The notes below the pieces were generated by a model. That model saw nothing but the letters and a program-made list of their open reading frames with translations, searched no databases and was not told where the DNA came from. A stretch of 49,771 nt of DNA from Streptomyces sp. ISL-94. Lineage in GTDB: Bacteria > Actinomycetota > Actinomycetes > Streptomycetales > Streptomycetaceae. Below, piece after piece: positions 8,232 through 15,681 of this stretch. Made by a program: the position numbers and the translations under genes. Within the stretch, counting starts at the first letter, position 1. Each line of letters starts with the position of its first letter. Location of the stretch: positions 1 through 49,771 of the forward strand of contig NZ_JAGGOZ010000066.1 in the NCBI RefSeq assembly GCF_018614075.1. Direction: 5' to 3'.

Positions 8232-9896
8232 CTATCCGGCGGGGGCGTCGGCGTGCGCGGGGGCGTGGGAGGGGGCCTGGGCGTGGGCGCGCTTGCGCAG
8301 CTCGGCACGCTGGAGCTTTCCGTTGCTCGTGCGCGGGAGATCGGTGACGAACTCGACGGCGCGCGGGTACTTGTAGGGCGCTACGGTCCGCTTGACGTGG
8401 TCCTGGAGCTCCTTGACCGTCGCCGCGTCGGACGCGACACCCGGGCGCAGGATCACGTACGCCTTGACGACCATGCCGCGCTTGTCGTCCGGGGCCCCGA
8501 CGACGCCGCATTCCTCGACGTAGGGGTGGGTGGCGAGTGCCTTCTCCACCTCGGGGCCGGCGATGTTGTACCCGGAGGAGACGATCATGTCGTCGCTCCG
8601 GGCCACGTACCAGAAGTACCCGTCCGCGTCCCGGACGTAGGTGTCGCCGGTGATGTTCCAGCCGTTCCTGACGTACACGCTCTGGCGCGGATCCTCCATG
8701 TACCGGCAGCCCGTGGGGCCGGTGACGGCGAGGAGTCCGGGCTGCCCGTCCGGAACGGGCTCGCCCTCTTCGTCGACGACGCGGGCCCGGTATCCGGGGA
8801 CCGGCCTGCCCGTGGAGCCGGGCCGTATGTCGCCGTCGGAGGCCGAGATGAACACGTGGAGCATCTCGGTGGCGCCGATGCCGTCGATGATGCCGAGTCC
8901 GGTGGCGGCGTGGAACTCCTCCCACACGGCCGCGGGCAGCGCTTCTCCGGCGGACACGCAGCGGCGCAGGCCGGCCAGCCGGTGCACCGCGCCGGCCGCC
9001 ATGATCGCCCGGTAGGCGGTGGGCGCCGTGAAGAGCACGGTGACTCCGTGCTCCGCCACGAGGTCGGCCAGCTGCCGCGGGGCGGCCTGCTCGATCAGCA
9101 GGGTGGCCGCGCCCGCGTACAGCGGGAAGACCACGAGTCCGCCGAGTCCGAAAGTGAAGGCGAGGGGCGGGGTGCCGGTGAAGACGTCGTCCGGGCGGGG
9201 GCGCAGGACGTGGCGGGAGAAGGTGTCGGCGTTGGCCAGGACGTCCCGGTGGAAGTGCAGGGTGGCCTTCGGCCGGCCGGTCGTGCCCGAGGTGAAGGCG
9301 ATCAGGGCGACGTCGTCCGCCGCGGTGGCGACGGTGGCGAACCGGCCGTCCTTCGCGGCGCAGCGCGCGACGAGGTCCTCCTCGCCGGGACCTCCGTAGG
9401 CCAGCACGGCAGGGCCGGTAGTGCCGGCGGCGGCGGTGAGCTCGTCGAGGTAGCGGTGGTCGCACACGGCGACGGTGGGCCGGCTGATCTCGCCCAGCTG
9501 TGCGAGCTCCCCGGCACGGAGCAGCGGCATGGTGGTGACGGCGACGCCGCCGGCCTTCAGGACGCCGAACCAGGCGGCCACCAGCCACGGGTTGTTGGGG
9601 CCGCGCAGCAGCACGCGGTTGCCCGGGACGAGGCCGAAGTCCTCGGTGAGCACGTGGGCGACCTGATTGGCACGTTCCAGCAGGTCACCGTAGGTCCACC
9701 GGTCTGTGGGAGTCAGCAGGCAGGGCCGGTCGGCCCCCCAGCGGAGGACGGTGTCGTCGAGGATCCGCGCGGCGCAGTTGAGCCGGTCGGGGTAGTGCAA
9801 CTCCGGTAGGTCGAAGTGCAGTTCGGGCCAGAGCGGGAAGGGCGGGAGCCGGTCACGGCAGAACGTGTCGGCATGGGCGGACGGGGACAGCTCCAT
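8232..9896 (-). CDS. Aryl-CoA ligase (salicylate/benzoate-type acyl-CoA synthetase)
   Basis: A 554-residue member of the ANL adenylating superfamily, of the benzoate-CoA and 2-aminobenzoate-CoA ligase type by length and by the N-terminal LNCAARILDDTVLRWG. The phosphate loop TSGTTGRPKA lies at residues 202-211. Further landmarks are DGIGATEMLHVFISA, the hinge region WNITGDTY and the C-terminal lysine motif RTSNGKLQRAEL. The ATG at 9896 is preceded by GAGGTG at 7 bp spacing; a TTG fifteen bases upstream is the alternative and less likely. It is the first gene of the cluster and starts under its own promoter. The inferred reaction is salicylate + ATP + CoA to salicylyl-CoA; anthranilate is a real alternative. 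The last 25 residues are Ala/His/Pro-rich. Confidence 0.87.
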   Translation of the reverse strand: MELSPSAHADTFCRDRLPPFPLWPELHFDLPELHYPDRLNCAARILDDTVLRWGADRPCLLTPTDRWTYGDLLERANQVAHVLTEDFGLVPGNRVLLRGPNNPWLVAAWFGVLKAGGVAVTTMPLLRAGELAQLGEISRPTVAVCDHRYLDELTAAAGTTGPAVLAYGGPGEEDLVARCAAKDGRFATVATAADDVALIAFTSGTTGRPKATLHFHRDVLANADTFSRHVLRPRPDDVFTGTPPLAFTFGLGGLVVFPLYAGAATLLIEQAAPRQLADLVAEHGVTVLFTAPTAYRAIMAAGAVHRLAGLRRCVSAGEALPAAVWEEFHAATGLGIIDGIGATEMLHVFISASDGDIRPGSTGRPVPGYRARVVDEEGEPVPDGQPGLLAVTGPTGCRYMEDPRQSVYVRNGWNITGDTYVRDADGYFWYVARSDDMIVSSGYNIAGPEVEKALATHPYVEECGVVGAPDDKRGMVVKAYVILRPGVASDAATVKELQDHVKRTVAPYKYPRAVEFVTDLPRTSNGKLQRAELRKRAHAQAPSHAPAHADAPAG

Positions 9897-9938
9897 GGGG
9901 CGGCACCTCAATCTCGGGGCAGCAGGGGGAGTGGAGCA

Positions 9939-9980
9939 AGTATCTCGCTAATCTGCCGACCGTCAATGATTCGCGATATC
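9939..9980 (-). promoter_or_regulatory. Promoter and candidate PaaX-type operator of the ligase-thioesterase genes
   Basis: On the minus strand TTGACG (9961-9966) and GATACT (9939-9944) are 16 bp apart. Imperfect inverted arms flank the -35 box: the left arm reads ATATCGCGAATCA and the right arm contains ATTAGCGAGATA. On the plus strand the left arm contains TGATTCGCG (9967-9975), which equals the core of the PaaX consensus I remember from Escherichia coli. Box sequence, spacing and arm position repeat those at 7619-7659. Confidence 0.68.
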
Positions 9981-10073
9981 CGACTGTGTTAACAGCGTGT
10001 TACGCGCCTTAAGTCAATGAATCGGGGCATATCACCAGAAGAGGAACCATTCCCCCGCCCTCGGGAGGCTGAC

Positions 10074-10652
10074 ATGGCACGGCTGTCCGTCGACGGCGGT
10101 CTGCTCGCGGTACGCCTGTCCTGGTGGGAGAAGATCGCGGCCCGGCAGAAGGGTCCGCGCGTCCCCTTGGCGGCCGTGGCCGAGGTCGCCGTCGTCACGG
10201 ACTGGTGGCGCCCGCTGCGCGGCAGGCGGGCCCGGGGCACGCTCGTGCCCTCCGTGCTGTGTCTGGGGACCTGGCGGCACGCCACGGGTCAGGACTTCGT
10301 CGCCATCCGTGCCCGGCACCTACGGGTGGTCCGGGTCGATCTGCGGCCGCCGTCGCCGTACGCCCGCATCTCTGTCAGCGCCCCGGAGCCGGAGGAGACG
10401 GCCGCGGCCCTTCGGTCGGCCCTGGCCGACCGGCCCGGCGGCAGTCCGCGCGTAGGCCGCGGTCCGCACGTAGGCCGCGGTCCGCACGTAGGCCGCGGTC
10501 CGCACGTAGGGCGCCGTCCGCGCGTAGGCCGGCGTCCGCACGTGGGCCGGCGTCCGCACGTGGGCCGGCGTCCGCACGTAGGGCGCCGTCCGCGCGTGGG
10601 GCGCGGCAAGATATCAGTCTTTCGAGTGGTCGCCCGGATGTTTATCCAATAG
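10074..10652 (+). CDS. Hypothetical protein with a C-terminal hexapeptide repeat
   Basis: A 192-residue protein of unknown function. I place the start at the ATG at 10074, after GGGAGG, where the sequence begins MARLSVDGGLLAVRLSWWEK; an in-frame ATG at 10017 would only add an unusual acidic stretch. Residues 1-120 look like a small beta-rich domain seen in actinobacterial hypothetical proteins. From residue 125 to 178 the protein is nine hexapeptides of the type P(H/R)VGR(G/R), strongly basic, and it ends with KISVFRVVARMFIQ. No signal peptide or membrane segment is visible. It is divergent from the ligase promoter but shows no functional link to it. A basic repeat tail could bind nucleic acid or an acidic surface; that is speculation. 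Confidence 0.6.
   Translation: MARLSVDGGLLAVRLSWWEKIAARQKGPRVPLAAVAEVAVVTDWWRPLRGRRARGTLVPSVLCLGTWRHATGQDFVAIRARHLRVVRVDLRPPSPYARISVSAPEPEETAAALRSALADRPGGSPRVGRGPHVGRGPHVGRGPHVGRRPRVGRRPHVGRRPHVGRRPHVGRRPRVGRGKISVFRVVARMFIQ
10446..10607. repeat. Nine tandem 18-bp repeats
   Basis: Nine in-frame 18-bp units run without gaps. Units 2 and 3 are nearly identical, and later units differ at only a few positions. Each encodes a hexapeptide of the form P(H/R)VGR(G/R). The array lies wholly inside the gene at 10074-10652 and could vary in copy number between strains. Confidence 0.9.
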
Positions 10653-10786
10653 TGATGGCCCTCCCGCTACGGCACCGCAAGGGGCACTAGCGTCCCGTGA
10701 CACCCCGGGAACGCGGGTGTGCCCCGCACGGCGCGTGCGGCCCCCCTGCCCCGCCACCCTCCCGGCCCACGGAGCAAGGAGGCACT

Positions 10787-11503
10787 GTGCTGTCATTCCG
10801 GCGGAGGTCCATCAACAGCCTGTCGATGGCCGCGAGATACACGATCGGAAGCGGCTTCGTCATCACCGCCCTGGCCGTCACGCTGATCGCCCTGCTGATC
10901 CCGGTGGACAATTTCGGCGGCCGGACCGCGGCCGCGGCCGGGCGGCCGGCGGCCGAGGACGACGGCGCCGGGATCCTCAGTACGGCGTACGGTCCGCTCA
11001 CCCCCGCGGACCGCGACTTCGTCCGCAAGGTACGGCTCGCCGGGCTGTGGGAGCTGCCCGCCGGCCGGCAGGCCCAGCAGCGCGGCACGCGCGCCGCGAT
11101 CCGTACGGCCGGGGAGCACCTCGTCGAGGGCCATACCGAACTGGACCGGCAGGTCATCCAGGCCGGCCAGGCCCTCGGCATCGACCTGCCCAACCAGCCC
11201 TCCGCGCAACAGCAGGACTGGCTGAGCCAATTGACCCGGGCCAAGGGCGACGAATACGAGCGGCTGTTCATCCAGCTGCTGCGCCGCGCGCACGGAAAGG
11301 TGTTCGCGCTGCTCGCGCAAGTACGGGCACAGACACGCAACTCCATGGTCCGCGCCCTCGCCACCTCCGCCAACACCACCGTCCTGGACCACATCACGGT
11401 CCTGGAGGACAGCGGGCTGGTCGACTTCGACGCCCTCTCCGACGCGACCCCAGCCCCCGTTCCGTCCCCTCCCCCGTCCGTCCGACGAAGTGAAGTGAAG
11501 TGA
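10787..11503 (+). CDS. DUF4142 membrane-anchored or secreted protein
   Basis: A 238-residue protein. Residues 19-40 (TIGSGFVITALAVTLIALLI) form an N-terminal membrane anchor or uncleaved signal. After an Ala/Gly-rich linker the region from about residue 65 to 210 fits the DUF4142 ferritin-like helical domain: LTPADRDFVRKVRLAGLWEL, then a GEHLVEGHTELDRQV helix, then helices with LLRRAHGKVF and HITVLEDSGLVD. The GTG at 10787 is chosen because AAGGAGG precedes it by a few bases; the frame continues upstream without a good ribosome site. It ends four bases before the DUF1996 gene, so the pair is almost surely an operon. The C-terminus is Pro/Ser-rich. Function of the domain is not established. 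Confidence 0.78.
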   Translation: MLSFRRRSINSLSMAARYTIGSGFVITALAVTLIALLIPVDNFGGRTAAAAGRPAAEDDGAGILSTAYGPLTPADRDFVRKVRLAGLWELPAGRQAQQRGTRAAIRTAGEHLVEGHTELDRQVIQAGQALGIDLPNQPSAQQQDWLSQLTRAKGDEYERLFIQLLRRAHGKVFALLAQVRAQTRNSMVRALATSANTTVLDHITVLEDSGLVDFDALSDATPAPVPSPPPSVRRSEVK

Positions 11504-11507
11504 TCGC

Positions 11508-12869
11508 ATGAGTGAAAAGGGCCATAAACGCCCCTGGTTGTCGAAGCGGCTGCTGGCCACGGTCGCCGCTCTGGTCCTGGGCGGTGGCGGAGTCGCCGTC
11601 GTCGCCGGCAACGCCAACGCGGGCCAGGAGCAGGACCGTACGGCTCAGGTGACGGCCACCATCGACTGTCCCGACGTGGGCGACCGGCTCACGGCCGTAC
11701 CCGACCAGGCCCGGTCCGAGGTCGACGAGAGCCTCGCCGAGCTCGACGTACAGGTGGCCGAGGCCTACCGGCGGCTCGCCGCCGGCGAGGCGCGCGGCGA
11801 CGCCCTCCTCGGCGGACTCCAGGGGCAGCGCGAGCAGACCATCACCCGGATGTCCGATGCGATTGCCCGGTCCGCGGACCGGCCCGAGGAACTCAAGACC
11901 CTCGCCGGATGCCAGATGAAGCAGGCGTCCGCGCAGGACGACGCCGCGGCGGCCGATCCGGACTCCGCCCGCAGCATCGGGGGCAAGGCCGGCCCGGCGC
12001 GGAGCGACTTCGTCTCCATCACCAAGGTCCGGCCGAACGTACGCACCCCCGCACCGGCCGCCGGTGCCTCCACCGGTTCCTTCAGCTCGCGGTGCGGCCG
12101 CAACGAGAACGGCCACTCCAACCCCGACAATGTGATCGTCGCGCCCGGCGTCTCCAACGGCGCCCACCACATGCACGACTACGTGGGCAACAAGTCCACC
12201 GACGCCTTCTCCACCAACGACAGCCTCGCCAAGGCCGGCACCACCTGCGGCAACGGCGACCAGTCCAGCTACTACTGGCCCGTGGTCCGGCTGCGCGACG
12301 GCCAGGCGGAGAAGGACGCCAAGGCGCCCGGCGGCGGGCTGGACGCGAACGTCGGCACCATCCTGCGGCCCAAGCAGGTCACGATCACCTTCAAGGGCAG
12401 CCCCGTCGGCAAGGTCACGGCGATGCCCCGCTTCCTGCGCATCATCACCGGCGACGCCAAGGCCTTCACCAACGGCACGGCGAACGCCAACGCCTCGTGG
12501 AGCTGCACCGGCTTCGAGGACCGCCAGCTGAAGGACAAGTACCCGATCTGCCCCAAGGGCAGTGACGTGGTGCGCACCTTCACCTTCCAGAGCTGCTGGG
12601 ACGGCCGGAACACCGACAGCGCCAACCACCGTACGCACGTGGCCTTCCCGGACCGCAGCGGCCGCTGCGCGAAGGGCTTCACCGCCGTTCCGCAACTGGT
12701 GCAGCGGATCACCTACGGCATCGCACCGGGCGCCCGGTTCGCCGTCGACAGCTTCCCGGAGCAGCTGCACAAACCGGTGACGGACCACGACGACTTCATC
12801 AACGTCATGTCGAACGGCCTGATGGCCACCGCCGTCGACTGCATCAACGGCGGGCGCGCCTGCCGCTGA
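11508..12869 (+). CDS. Secreted DUF1996 protein
   Basis: A 453-residue protein with a Sec-type signal (basic start, then ATVAALVLGGGGVAVVAG and an Ala-x-Ala site near residue 38). Residues 45-160 are a helical Glu/Ala/Gln-rich region with few hydrophobic blocks. From about residue 195 the DUF1996 domain is clear: GVSNGAHHMHDYVGN, CGNGDQSSYYWPVVRL, and near the end SCWDGRNTDSANHRTHVAFP. In family members the conserved His and Cys residues suggest a metal or disulfide-stabilised site; the activity is not known, though bacterial members are often predicted secreted carbohydrate-active proteins. It follows the DUF4142 gene by four bases, so export or assembly may depend on that partner. The strong palindrome after the gene probably ends the transcript. 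Confidence 0.82.
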   Translation: MSEKGHKRPWLSKRLLATVAALVLGGGGVAVVAGNANAGQEQDRTAQVTATIDCPDVGDRLTAVPDQARSEVDESLAELDVQVAEAYRRLAAGEARGDALLGGLQGQREQTITRMSDAIARSADRPEELKTLAGCQMKQASAQDDAAAADPDSARSIGGKAGPARSDFVSITKVRPNVRTPAPAAGASTGSFSSRCGRNENGHSNPDNVIVAPGVSNGAHHMHDYVGNKSTDAFSTNDSLAKAGTTCGNGDQSSYYWPVVRLRDGQAEKDAKAPGGGLDANVGTILRPKQVTITFKGSPVGKVTAMPRFLRIITGDAKAFTNGTANANASWSCTGFEDRQLKDKYPICPKGSDVVRTFTFQSCWDGRNTDSANHRTHVAFPDRSGRCAKGFTAVPQLVQRITYGIAPGARFAVDSFPEQLHKPVTDHDDFINVMSNGLMATAVDCINGGRACR

Positions 12870-12960
12870 CACCCGCGGCGGTCCCTGCGGATCTCCCCCA
12901 CCCCCAGTACTCCCGGGCGCGGCGCACCCCTCCCCCACCCCTCGCGCCCGCCCGGGACAG

Positions 12961-12992
12961 GTGTTGGCCCGAAGCCGGCTTCGGGCCGACAC
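12961..12992. terminator. Near-perfect 32-bp palindrome (terminator or operator)
   Basis: The 22 bp at 12966-12987 are an exact palindrome with half-site GGCCCGAAGCC, and GTGT/ACAC extend it on both sides across one mismatch. It lies between the DUF1996 gene and the ECF sigma gene, 53 bp before the sigma start. It could terminate the upstream operon or be a protein site. The absence of any loop is unusual for a simple terminator. Confidence 0.6.
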
Positions 12993-13045
12993 CGCACAGC
13001 TGTGGCCGGGCCGGCCCGGTCCCGAACGACCCTGCGAGGAGTCCC

Positions 13046-13837
13046 ATGTCCGGCTCTCGTACATCCGCAGACACCGACGGGGAACTCACCCGCCGGCTCA
13101 GGAGGGGGTTCGGCGCGGGCACCGCGGACCCGGCCGTGTGCGACCTCCTCTACCGGCGCCACCGGCGGGCGGCCCTCGCGTACGCGCGCACCTGCTGCCG
13201 GACCCCCCAGGACGCGGAGGACCTCGTATCGGAGGCCTTCCTGCGGACCCTGCAGGCCGTCCGCTCCGGCGCCGGCCCCCGGGGGCCCTGGCGGGCGTAC
13301 CTGCTGGCCGTCGTGCGCCATACCGCCATGCAGTGGCGGGACGGTGAGGGCCGCACCCTTCTGACTGCGGACTTCGACGCCTGGTGTCAGCAGGCGGGCA
13401 CCGGCGGAGACCCGCAGTCCCGGCTGCTCGCGGGCGAGGACCGCCGGCTCGTCGTGCGTTCCTTCCACACGCTGCCGCCGCGCTGGCAGGCCGTCCTGTG
13501 GCACACCCTCGTCGAGGAGGACCCGCCGCACCAGGTCGCCGCACTGCTGGGCATCAGCCCCAGCGCGGTGACCTCGCTGGCCTTCCGGGCTCGGGAAGGA
13601 CTGCGCGAGGCGTATCTCCGCGCCCATCTGGACACCGTGGCGGACGGCCGGTGCGGCCACTACAGCGGCATGCTCGGCTCGGCGGTGCGGCGCGCCGCCC
13701 GTACGCACCCGCCGCGCGGGCTCGCCGTGCACCTGGCGGCGTGCGGGCCGTGCGCACGGGCGTACGCGGAGCTGATCGATCTCAACTCCACGCTGCGCGG
13801 GGCGGCTGCGGGGCCCGGCCCGGCTGCCGCTGCCTGA
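13046..13837 (+). CDS. ECF-type RNA polymerase sigma factor with C-terminal zinc-finger-like domain
   Basis: A 263-residue sigma-70 family protein. Region 2 is at about 35-75 (LYRRHRRAALAYARTC, then DAEDLVSEAFLRTLQAV), and region 4 at about 142-190 (LPPRWQAVLWHTLVEED, then HQVAALLGISPSAVTSLAFR). Unlike a plain ECF factor it continues for about 70 residues that contain VHLAACGPCARAYAEL, an exact HX3CX2C motif as found in zinc-binding anti-sigma domains. This suggests that the anti-sigma-like domain is fused to the sigma factor and controls it in cis. No separate anti-sigma gene is adjacent. The ATG at 13046 follows GAGGAG. Its target promoters cannot be told from this window; the envelope genes upstream are candidates only by position. 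Confidence 0.86.
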   Translation: MSGSRTSADTDGELTRRLRRGFGAGTADPAVCDLLYRRHRRAALAYARTCCRTPQDAEDLVSEAFLRTLQAVRSGAGPRGPWRAYLLAVVRHTAMQWRDGEGRTLLTADFDAWCQQAGTGGDPQSRLLAGEDRRLVVRSFHTLPPRWQAVLWHTLVEEDPPHQVAALLGISPSAVTSLAFRAREGLREAYLRAHLDTVADGRCGHYSGMLGSAVRRAARTHPPRGLAVHLAACGPCARAYAELIDLNSTLRGAAAGPGPAAAA

Positions 13838-13868
13838 GCGCTGCCCGTCAGCGGCCTTCGTGAACGGG

Positions 13869-13930
13869 CCTCGTGAGCGCGCCTCGTGAGCGCGCCTCGT
13901 AAGCGCGCCTCGTAAGCGCGCTCGTGAGTG
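13869..13930. repeat. 13-bp tandem repeats
   Basis: Four units of CCTCGTGAGCGCG or its G-to-A variant run from 13869 to 13920, and a partial fifth unit reaches 13930. They lie in the short space between two convergent genes and directly precede a terminator hairpin. No coding role is seen. Confidence 0.8.
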
Positions 13931-13934
13931 AAAG

Positions 13935-13966
13935 CGGCCCGGCCCCGTGGTGACGGGACCGGGCCG
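13935..13966. terminator. Bidirectional terminator hairpin
   Basis: Arms of 14 bp (13935-13948 and 13953-13966) pair with one mismatch around a four-base loop. The hairpin sits between the ECF sigma gene on the plus strand and the PucR-type gene on the minus strand, so it can serve both. Confidence 0.8.
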
Positions 13967-13985
13967 ACAGCCGTCCGGCCGTGGC

Positions 13986-15227
13986 TCACAGGCCGTTGAC
14001 GCGCGCCATCCGCCCGACGACCACGGGGGTGAAGTCCGCGGTGACGACACGGGCCGTCCTGCGACCCACCCGCGAGTGCTGACGCCGTACCTGGGCCATC
14101 AGCCGGCGGCTGCGCAGGGCCATCTCCAGCTCGAACCGGGTGCGCGGGTCCCGCAGTCCGGGTCCGAAGAGTTTCTCCAGCTGCCGCATGCGGTAGCGGA
14201 CCGTCTGCGGATGCACGCTCAGGGCCTTGGCCGCCTCGGGGGCGCCGCCGCCCTCCAGCCAGGCCAGCAGGGTCACTTCCAGCCGCTCGCTCTGGCGGGG
14301 GGTCAGGTCTGCCAGCGGCCGCAGCCACCGGGCGGCCAACGCGTGGGCCAGCGGCTCGTCCTGGAGCAGGAGCAGGGTCGAGAGGTGGTCGTCGACGAAG
14401 ACGGCACGGGTGTCCAGGCCGCCCGGGCGGGCGGGCGTCAGCGCGAGCAGGCGCAGCGCCCAGCGCAGTGAGGAGGCGGTGTCCCGCAGCGGGACCGCGT
14501 GGCCGACCGCCGCGAACCGGCCGCGCAGGGGGAGTTCGAGCGCGGCCCTGGTGTCCGGATCCGGGCTCGGCACCAGCAGGCACGGCCGGCCGCCGAACAT
14601 GCCGCCGAGGGCGTCGTCCAGCACGGTCGCCAGCTGGTGGGTCTCACCGGGCGTGGCCGGGGCGATGGCCCGTACGGAGGCCGGGAGGGGCCAGCCGGCC
14701 GCCTCGGCGAGCTCCGTGAGGGAGCTCTCGGATGAGGCCCGGTCGTCGGTGAGCGCCTTGAAGAGCTCCTGGCGCGCCCGGCTTCCGTGGTCCGCGCCCC
14801 CGGCCCCGGCCCCGGCTTCCGCCTCCACCTCGGCCTCCGCCTCGGGATCTGTGGGTGGCGGCAGGGCTTTCAACGCCTGCGGCCCCTGTCGTCCTTGCCG
14901 CCCTCGTCGTCCTTGTGCTGTCTGTGCTGTCTGTGCTGCATGTGATGGCAGGTGTTGCTCCTGTTCCTTGTCCGAGTGGCTGCCGCGTCCGTCCCGTTCG
15001 GCCGGGGCCTCGCGGTAGCCGAGAGCGGCGAGAAGAGCCTCTTCCACTCGCTGTCTGAGCAATTCGTCATCGATGGCATCGTTGTCATCGATAAGCGTGG
15101 AAAATCCCGGAATTCCATGCAGAAGCTCCTCCACTATCTCGGCGGCCAGCGCGGGGAGTTCCCTTCGCAGGACGCGGGTCCACTCTCCGCGTGGGCGGGA
15201 CCAGATGCGGTTCAGAAGTTCGCACAT
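13986..15227 (-). CDS. PucR/CdaR-type helix-turn-helix transcriptional regulator
   Basis: A 413-residue regulator. The C-terminal 60-70 residues carry the PucR family HTH_30 motif: RLEVTLLAWLEGGGAPEAAK, then ALSVHPQTVRYRMRQLEKL, and DPRTRFELEMALRSRRL. The middle (residues 180-330) is a degenerate GGDEF-like or sensor region of this family. Between about 100 and 170 there is a hydrophilic low-complexity linker (QTAQTAQGRRGRQGRQG, then EAEAEVEAEAGAGAG). The ATG at 15227 is preceded by GAGGAAACG and begins MCELLNRIW; longer frames start in noncoding-like sequence. It is divergent from the electron-transfer gene set starting at 15682, which is the usual position for a local regulator. The inducer is unknown. 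Confidence 0.82.
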   Translation of the reverse strand: MCELLNRIWSRPRGEWTRVLRRELPALAAEIVEELLHGIPGFSTLIDDNDAIDDELLRQRVEEALLAALGYREAPAERDGRGSHSDKEQEQHLPSHAAQTAQTAQGRRGRQGRQGPQALKALPPPTDPEAEAEVEAEAGAGAGGADHGSRARQELFKALTDDRASSESSLTELAEAAGWPLPASVRAIAPATPGETHQLATVLDDALGGMFGGRPCLLVPSPDPDTRAALELPLRGRFAAVGHAVPLRDTASSLRWALRLLALTPARPGGLDTRAVFVDDHLSTLLLLQDEPLAHALAARWLRPLADLTPRQSERLEVTLLAWLEGGGAPEAAKALSVHPQTVRYRMRQLEKLFGPGLRDPRTRFELEMALRSRRLMAQVRRQHSRVGRRTARVVTADFTPVVVGRMARVNGL

Positions 15228-15500
15228 CGTTTCCTCGTTCGTGCCGGGGTGAGGCCTGCCCGGTGCGGGAGCGACAGGCCTGCCGAGGGCGCTTCTCTCG
15301 CCAACTGCCGTGTTCGACGAGTGAGTTGCATCCCTCGTACTACCTCCTGGAGGGGACCGACCCCCTGCGGTCCCGCGGTTTTGCCTTGTTTTTGCGGTCG
15401 GGGACGCGTAGGCCGCGGGCAGCGCGGTGGCCAGTCGCAACCTCCACTGGAGGGGAATCTTCCGGGGTTGTTCGATGCGCCGGAGACGCGGTGCGAGAAA

Positions 15501-15517
15501 TTATCACGTTTCGATAA
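15501..15517. promoter_or_regulatory. Candidate operator TTATC-N7-GATAA
   Basis: A short inverted repeat in the only AT-rich patch of the divergent region between the PucR-type gene and the membrane oxidoreductase set. It could be a binding site for that regulator. No clear -35/-10 pair could be assigned. Confidence 0.4.
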
Positions 15518-15628
15518 ATCCTGTGGAGGGGCCGTGCGGCTCCACGATGCTGCTGCACTCCGGCCCCAAGCACCTCGGCCGGCGCAGGAATTTCACAGCG
15601 CTGCCGGGCACGACCGTCAACGACCCCC

Positions 15629-15662
15629 GGGTGCCGAGCGCCCGCTGGAATGCTCGGCACCC
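15629..15662 (+). promoter_or_regulatory. Leader hairpin before the membrane oxidoreductase gene
   Basis: Perfect 11-bp arms, GGGTGCCGAGC (15629-15639) and its complement (15652-15662), are separated by 12 bp. The hairpin ends 19 bases before the ATG at 15682 and only a few bases before the AGGAGA ribosome site. It may act as an attenuator or mRNA-stability element. A protein-binding site is the alternative. Confidence 0.55.
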
Positions 15663-15681
15663 AGGTGCACAGGAGATCTGG

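Larger units (their letters stand above)
15228..15681. other. 454-bp divergent intergenic region
   Basis: No convincing gene is seen; the frame open upstream of 15682 has no ribosome site and unlike composition. It holds a TTATC/GATAA inverted repeat at 15501-15517, a weaker GGGACC/GGTCCC repeat at 15353-15374, and an 11-bp hairpin just before the ribosome site of the 15682 gene. Its lower GC around 15380-15520 marks it as the likely promoter zone for both divergent units. Confidence 0.6.

Noticed and set aside
5171..9896. Anthranilate (2-aminobenzoate) CoA pathway instead of salicylate
   Set aside because: The ligase and fused monooxygenase fit this too, but gentisate dioxygenase, the hydrolase and maleate isomerase in the same cluster make salicylate the better reading. 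It is kept as an alternative in the gene entries.
10446..10607. CRISPR-like direct repeats
   Set aside because: The units are 18 bp, adjoin without spacers and stay in one reading frame, so this is a coding tandem repeat.
13869..13930. Transposon end or attachment site
   Set aside because: The 13-bp units are simple tandem repeats next to a terminator, with no transposase, integrase or flanking duplication nearby.
15427..15681. Upstream extension of the membrane oxidoreductase gene
   Set aside because: The frame is open, but it crosses the AT-rich promoter zone and a hairpin, and AGGAGA directly precedes the ATG at 15682.
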